Assembly: GCF_032362555.1 (NCBI RefSeq)
Contig: NC_083528.1
Location: 620,001-684,000, forward strand
Direction: 5' to 3'
Source of the DNA: Amyelois transitella
Lineage: Eukaryota; Arthropoda; Insecta; Lepidoptera; Pyralidae
Length of the DNA: 64,000 bases
Shown here: one piece after another, positions 61,401 through 64,000 of the stretch
Layout of the letters: each line of letters starts with the position of its first letter
Position numbering within the stretch: the stretch's first letter is position 1
Position numbers and translations under genes: made by a program
The notes under the pieces: model-generated
Database searches by the model: none
What the model saw: the letters and a program-made list of their open reading frames with translations, nothing else
What the model was told of the DNA's origin: nothing

Positions 61401-62826
61401 TAATGATTGATGTTAATTAATGAAGGATTATGGATTAAGAACGCGTCATTGTCGGTATTACAGTGACATCATTAGATTATATTAAAAAAAAAAATAATCC
61501 CCTATAATGTTAATTTTTGTATCAATATTTTTAATTCTTTTGTTCCGCGTGGTTCCCGGCACCAATAAAAAAAAGAATAGGACCACTCCCTCTCATTCCT
61601 ATGGATGTCGTAAAAGGCGACTAAGGGATAGGCTTATAAACTTGAGATTCTTCTTTTAGGCGATGGGCTAGCAACCTGTCACTATTTGAATCTCAACTCT
61701 ACTATTAAGCCAAACCGCTGAACCTGGCCAATCAGTCTTTTTAAGACTGTTGGCTCTGTCTACCCCGCATGGGATATAGACGTGAATATAGGTATGTATT
61801 CTTAATTCCAAATAGGCATTGTTTATCATGACTAAACATTTACTTAATCTTATAAAGTAATACTTCAGCGTCAGCTTACAGTACCTTCGCTTTTACACAA
61901 TGAGTAGAATAAAGTCAGGACCTTTCACCAGAACTTCCTCGGTTTGATCAAGGTACGGTCTAGGCTTCTAGACCTATGCCTTTCCCTTCCAATTCACACT
62001 TGCATCCCGGCCATGTACCAATGATTATTTTCGAAGTTATGTACATTAGTTTGAATACCAACCGATGCTCTTACGGTTAGGGAAAACATCGTGAGGAAAC
62101 CTACACATTCAGGCAAATGATTGTGTAACCATGATCGATCCAATACGGGTAAAGTTCTTCTGCAAAGGTTCTGGAGGGCAGACGGGAGTCGCTTCGTGTA
62201 AAACTCTGACTCACCCAATCCAGGATCCATGGTCAAAGGCATACTCCGGGCTCCTCTCCAGAGTGGTGAGGATGCAACCGGGACTAAAGCCAGGTGAAAG
62301 ATTCCAATTTACACTTCCCTTATATATATAGTCCCGTAGTCTTTCCGCCTTTGTTGAATTTCTATTCTCATGTGTCGGAAACCACACGGCATAGAAGGTT
62401 CCACCATCATAAATTCAAAAATTATAAGAACTTTCTATGACACCTTTTTAGTACCTAGACGAACGTATCTTGATCAAATTAAGGACGTCCTGGTAAAGGG
62501 TCAGGTCAAGAGTACCCGAAACCGCCGAGCTTGCATGAAGAGAGTTATGAATGTGGATGAAGCGAAGGAAGTATGCAGAGATCGTGGCAAGTGGAAAGAG
62601 GTAGTCTCTGCCTACCCCTCCGGGAAAGAGGCGTGATATTATGTATGTATGTATGTATGTACACCTTTTAAGTAACTTTTGTTAATTCCAGTGTCCCACA
62701 CGACAGACGACCTGATCTTCCAGTGGGACCCTGAGGTTCCCCTCGTGGTGGACGAGAACATAGAACTGCCCCAACTGGAGCTGATCCAGAACAGGACTGC
62801 TGACTGCACCCAGGTTTACTCTACGG
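52397..62826 (+). CDS. cys-loop ligand-gated chloride channel subunit, 5' part (5 exons)
   Basis: Exons 52397-52476, 55174-55321, 56013-56095, 56755-56981 and 62692-62826 join in phase to 224 codons plus one base. Residues 1-26 form a signal peptide (WITTALLRLWLGATDLCYA). The extracellular ligand-binding domain follows: TFQDLLPDDPRMYDKMRPPK, TWKDFRLRLPENM, MWRPDSFFKNAKS, and the Cys-loop C159-C173 with exactly 13 residues between. C218 begins a second cysteine pair typical of glycine-, glutamate- and histamine-type anion channels. Possible N-glycosylation at NMT and NRT. The wording fits the insect group with GluCl, HisCl and the CG12344-like subunits; ligand not decidable. The four membrane helices lie beyond the right edge. 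Introns are large and transposon-rich. Confidence 0.88.
52715..52975 (-). mobile_element. family A SINE
   Basis: Full-length, (CATA)n to GCCGGGAACCACACGGCA. Confidence 0.85.
53572..53760 (-). mobile_element. family D LINE fragment extending further 5'
   Basis: Encodes, in reverse, LTKQIYMEGV plus more upstream coding (ENRLTKQ, LRWFGHVER, then a block before it), with part of the usual 3' region deleted. Confidence 0.65.
53935..54050 (-). mobile_element. family A SINE fragment
   Basis: ACTCACGTCTATATCCCTTG ... GCTTGATGATAGAA. Confidence 0.7.
54862..55030 (+). mobile_element. family D LINE 3' end
   Basis: CTGGTAAAGGGTCAGGTC ... GGAAAGAGGCGTGATTTTATG tail; open in frame. Confidence 0.75.
55174..55321 (+). 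CDS. channel exon 2
   Basis: Acceptor CTGTTCCAG (an alternative CAG at 55131-55133 keeps frame but breaks phase with exon 1), donor CTATG|GTAAGT; FQDLLPDDPRMYDKMRPP ... VMGLDSIDENSM. Confidence 0.87.
55382..55560 (-). mobile_element. family A SINE, diverged
   Basis: CTGGGTAGACAGAGTCAAC ... GATGGAATTAAGATTC. Confidence 0.55.
55565..55905 (+). mobile_element. 3' end of a TATC-tailed retroelement
   Basis: CTTATGGTGCAATAAAG then TTTTTATCTATCTATCTATG; AATAAA plus a TATC-repeat terminus mark a LINE-type 3' end. Confidence 0.55.
56013..56095 (+). CDS. channel exon 3
   Basis: Acceptor CCTTTTACAG, donor TACAG|GTATGT; TYAADIFFAQTWKDFRLRLP then ENMTSEY. Confidence 0.9.
56160..56375 (+). mobile_element. 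family D LINE 3' end, degenerate
   Basis: GGAGTATGCAAAGATCGTGG ... TGATTTTATGTATGTATGTA. Confidence 0.6.
56505..56730 (+). mobile_element. family E solo LTR, 5' and terminal bases worn
   Basis: AAATCGCGCAAACAAAG ... GGAGCATAAATACAACCTCC ... GGAAGATCTTCCCTTTGG ... CGCTCCCGCTTCA; ends 25 bases before channel exon 4. Confidence 0.6.
56755..56981 (+). CDS. channel exon 4 (Cys-loop)
   Basis: Acceptor TTATCAACAG, donor AGAGCC|GTGAGT; VDWLKHMWRPDSFFKNAK ... SCAMNFLIYPHDTQEC. Confidence 0.93.
56989..57221 (+). repeat. (TTCATTC)n, about 33 units
   Basis: Nearly pure 7-bp tandem repeat starting 8 bases into the intron after channel exon 4. Open in all three forward frames (FILHSS... repeats), which is a by-product of the sequence and not a gene. 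Confidence 0.97.
57785..57975 (-). mobile_element. family A SINE
   Basis: ATATAGTTACGTCTATATCC ... CTTAGTCGTCTTTTACTACA. Confidence 0.7.
58298..58385. repeat. unnamed repeat shared with 23572-23745
   Basis: CTTGTCGGTGGAG ... GAGCGTCCTCCATTCATCTC without the insertion seen in the other copy. Confidence 0.5.
59162..59429 (+). mobile_element. H1 Helitron-like element, intact ends
   Basis: A|TCTATACTAATATTATAAAG ... CACGCGGACGAAGTCGCGGG, CACAGCTAG|T. The 3' GC-rich stretch can fold (GAC GAA GTC core), as in Helitron termini. Confidence 0.8.
59581..59776 (-). mobile_element. family E solo LTR with perfect target duplication
   Basis: TGTAGCGGGAACGATG ... GATGTCGCCACA, TG...CA ends, flanked by GTAT on both sides (59577-59580, 59777-59780). 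Confidence 0.85.
60148..60390 (+). mobile_element. family B tRNA-derived SINE
   Basis: GGCCTCTGTGG with an A-box deletion, GGTCCCGGGTTCGAATCC, tail TTATTTATTATTTAT. Confidence 0.8.
60663..60893 (-). mobile_element. family A SINE
   Basis: ACATACATACAATTACG ... GTGCCGGGAACACGGCA. Confidence 0.75.
61547..61800 (+). mobile_element. family A SINE
   Basis: CGTGGTTCCCGGCACC head to GACGTGAATATAGGTATGTA tail. Confidence 0.8.
62010..62300 (+). mobile_element. family C SINE
   Basis: CCGGCCATGTACCAATG ... AAACATCGTGAGGAAACC ... CTGACTCACCCAATCCAGG. Confidence 0.75.
62452..62660 (+). mobile_element. family D LINE 3' end, open frame
   Basis: PRRTYLDQIKDVLVKGQVK ... CRDRGKWKEVVSAYPSG and (TATG)n; ends 32 bases before channel exon 5. 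Confidence 0.8.
62692..62826 (+). CDS. channel exon 5 (last in window)
   Basis: Acceptor GTTAATTCCAG, donor TACGG|GTAGGA; LSHTTDDLIFQWDPEVPLVV ... NRTADCTQVYST. Next exon lies outside. Confidence 0.9.
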
Positions 62827-62924
62827 GTAGGAACTGATTCTCTTCAGGGTACATGTAACCCTCTTGTAACCTGTTTTCACAAATAAATATAAATTAATTT
62901 ATCATCAGTCATGCTGGGAAACGG

Positions 62925-63012
62925 TGGGGGAAAACATCGTGAGGAAACCTGCACATTCAGGCAACTGGATGTGTAACCATGATCGATCCAATCCAATCCG
63001 GGTTAGAACTAT
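62925..63012 (+). mobile_element. family C SINE fragment
   Basis: AAACATCGTGAGGAAACC through CAATCCGGGTTAG. Confidence 0.65.
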
Positions 63013-63489
63013 CATTCTGGGTTAAACCCATCACTTATCAAAAAACACTATAAGCATGACAAGGGACAAACCATAGCGCGTAATAATATCGCACAGCGCC
63101 ATCTCTTAGCACAAAAATAAATTAACATAAGATTGAACACTTTCTTTATGTTTCATACTGTAAAAATTTGTTCCCTGGCTATGGTAACTCCTTTTTTTTT
63201 AAATTAAAGCCTTTTTTTCATCATCCACAATACTACAAGACCCTCGATGATTAAGTACTTACTTACACCGCGATAGCTAGTGTACACAAAACGCTATAAA
63301 GATATACAGTTTACGATCGACAAATAAAAGATTATCCGCCAAATATTAGCATTAAGTATATGATCAAACACCAGATAATCCGGATAAATTATTGACCCGA
63401 ATTCTTATCCTGTATCCACGTTGGACTTAGGATTACGAGAAAGTGCGTTGACGTCATTTGTTCTGTCAATATATCGCCGGTAGTTTTGA

Positions 63490-63880
63490 AGGAAACCGTC
63501 ACATTCAGGCAACTGGATAACCATGGTACAATTCGGGCTAGGTGCCCCCGCAAAGGTTGCTTGCGGCAGACGGGAATCGCTTCGTGTAAAAACCCACCCA
63601 ATCCAGGATCCATGGTCAAAGGGTCTGCCCGGGCTCCTCTTCAGAGAGGTGAGGATGCAACCGGGACTAAAGCCAGGAGGAAGAGGATTTCCAAGATCGT
63701 TGTCGTGGATGTAGGGCTCTTCTTTAAAGCGGTGAGTAAGTCTTTGTCCTGGCATTAGTCCTGGGTACCTCTGAGAATCGCGGTAGCCCTATGACCTTGA
63801 TTTCGGATCGGGTAAGTCAGGTTTTTACACGACCCTTGGTAACCCTGCAGAGAAACCGTAACCCTCATTGAATCAAAAAC
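63490..63880. mobile_element. two family C SINEs, tail to tail
   Basis: Plus copy 63490-63690 (CACATTCAGGCAACTGGAT ... GACTAAAGCCAGGAGGAAG) and a minus copy 63755-63880 (GTAAGTCAGGTTTTTACACG). Confidence 0.65.
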
Positions 63881-64000
63881 TGCTCTCATTAAATGTGGCT
63901 TCAGAATTCTTGCGACTACGATGTATGGACGGCGATCTGAAATCGATTAATCGAAAAAAATATTTTTCAGGCCCAAAAGATCGATTTTTAAACCGATATG

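Larger units (their letters stand above)
57222..62690. other. long channel intron 4, transposon mosaic
   Basis: Inverted family A copies, old LINE 3' ends (57230-57690 with AATAAAGATTTTGAATTG), Helitron H1, solo LTR E, SINEs B and C, LINE D. No coding exon recognised apart from the channel. Confidence 0.4.

Overview
The window looks like nuclear DNA of a lepidopteran (moth or butterfly). It is AT-rich, its genes have many short exons, and introns and intergenic DNA are crowded with interspersed repeats. These include a hairpin-headed SINE with a (TATG)n tail (family A, more than 30 copies or fragments), a tRNA-derived SINE (family B), a second SINE with a conserved CTGACTCACCCAATCCAGG core (family C), 3' ends of an RTE-like LINE (family D), a solo-LTR family (E), a repeat ending in ATTCT units (family F) and four Helitron-like families (H1-H4, 5' TC, 3' CTAG, inserted between A and T). 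The insect-type genes agree. The exact species is not determined.

Layout. 0.9-4.7 kb, minus: a complete three-exon sugar transporter of the facilitated-trehalose-transporter (Tret1-like) type, 497 aa. 4.7-19.9 kb: no coding exon I can defend; transposons, including a 1.14-kb TA-flanked element with perfect 30-bp inverted repeats and a broken transposase-like zinc-finger ORF. 19.9-45.2 kb, minus: a complete 24-exon KDM7/PHF8-type histone demethylase (PHD finger, then JmjC), 1,074 aa; every exon phase joins. 46.0-48.6 kb, plus, divergent from it: a two-exon GT31 beta-1,3-galactosyltransferase. 51 kb, minus: one orphan 3' exon. 52.4-62.8 kb, plus: the first five exons of a cys-loop ligand-gated chloride channel subunit (signal peptide, most of the extracellular domain); the rest lies beyond the window.

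The genes are unrelated in function (haemolymph sugar uptake, chromatin, Golgi glycosylation, neural or epithelial anion channel), so no operon-like logic is expected.

The most unusual biology is in the demethylase gene. Many of its 5' splice sites sit on, or within a few bases of, a tandem repeat or a transposon. Exon 22's 3' half plus its donor is amplified into 14 units of 109 bp. The intron after exon 17 starts directly in a roughly 154-bp array whose units carry a tRNA-Lys-type retrotransposon primer-binding site. Exon 20's donor end is duplicated and followed by about 23 units of a 40-41-bp repeat carrying a donor-like motif. Exon 9 has a phase-compatible duplicate. A Helitron inserted inside exon 11's donor, changing GTATGT to GTATCC. 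The channel gene shows a similar case: a 7-bp satellite starts 8 bases into an intron. All splice models here are read by eye from sequence and have no transcript support.
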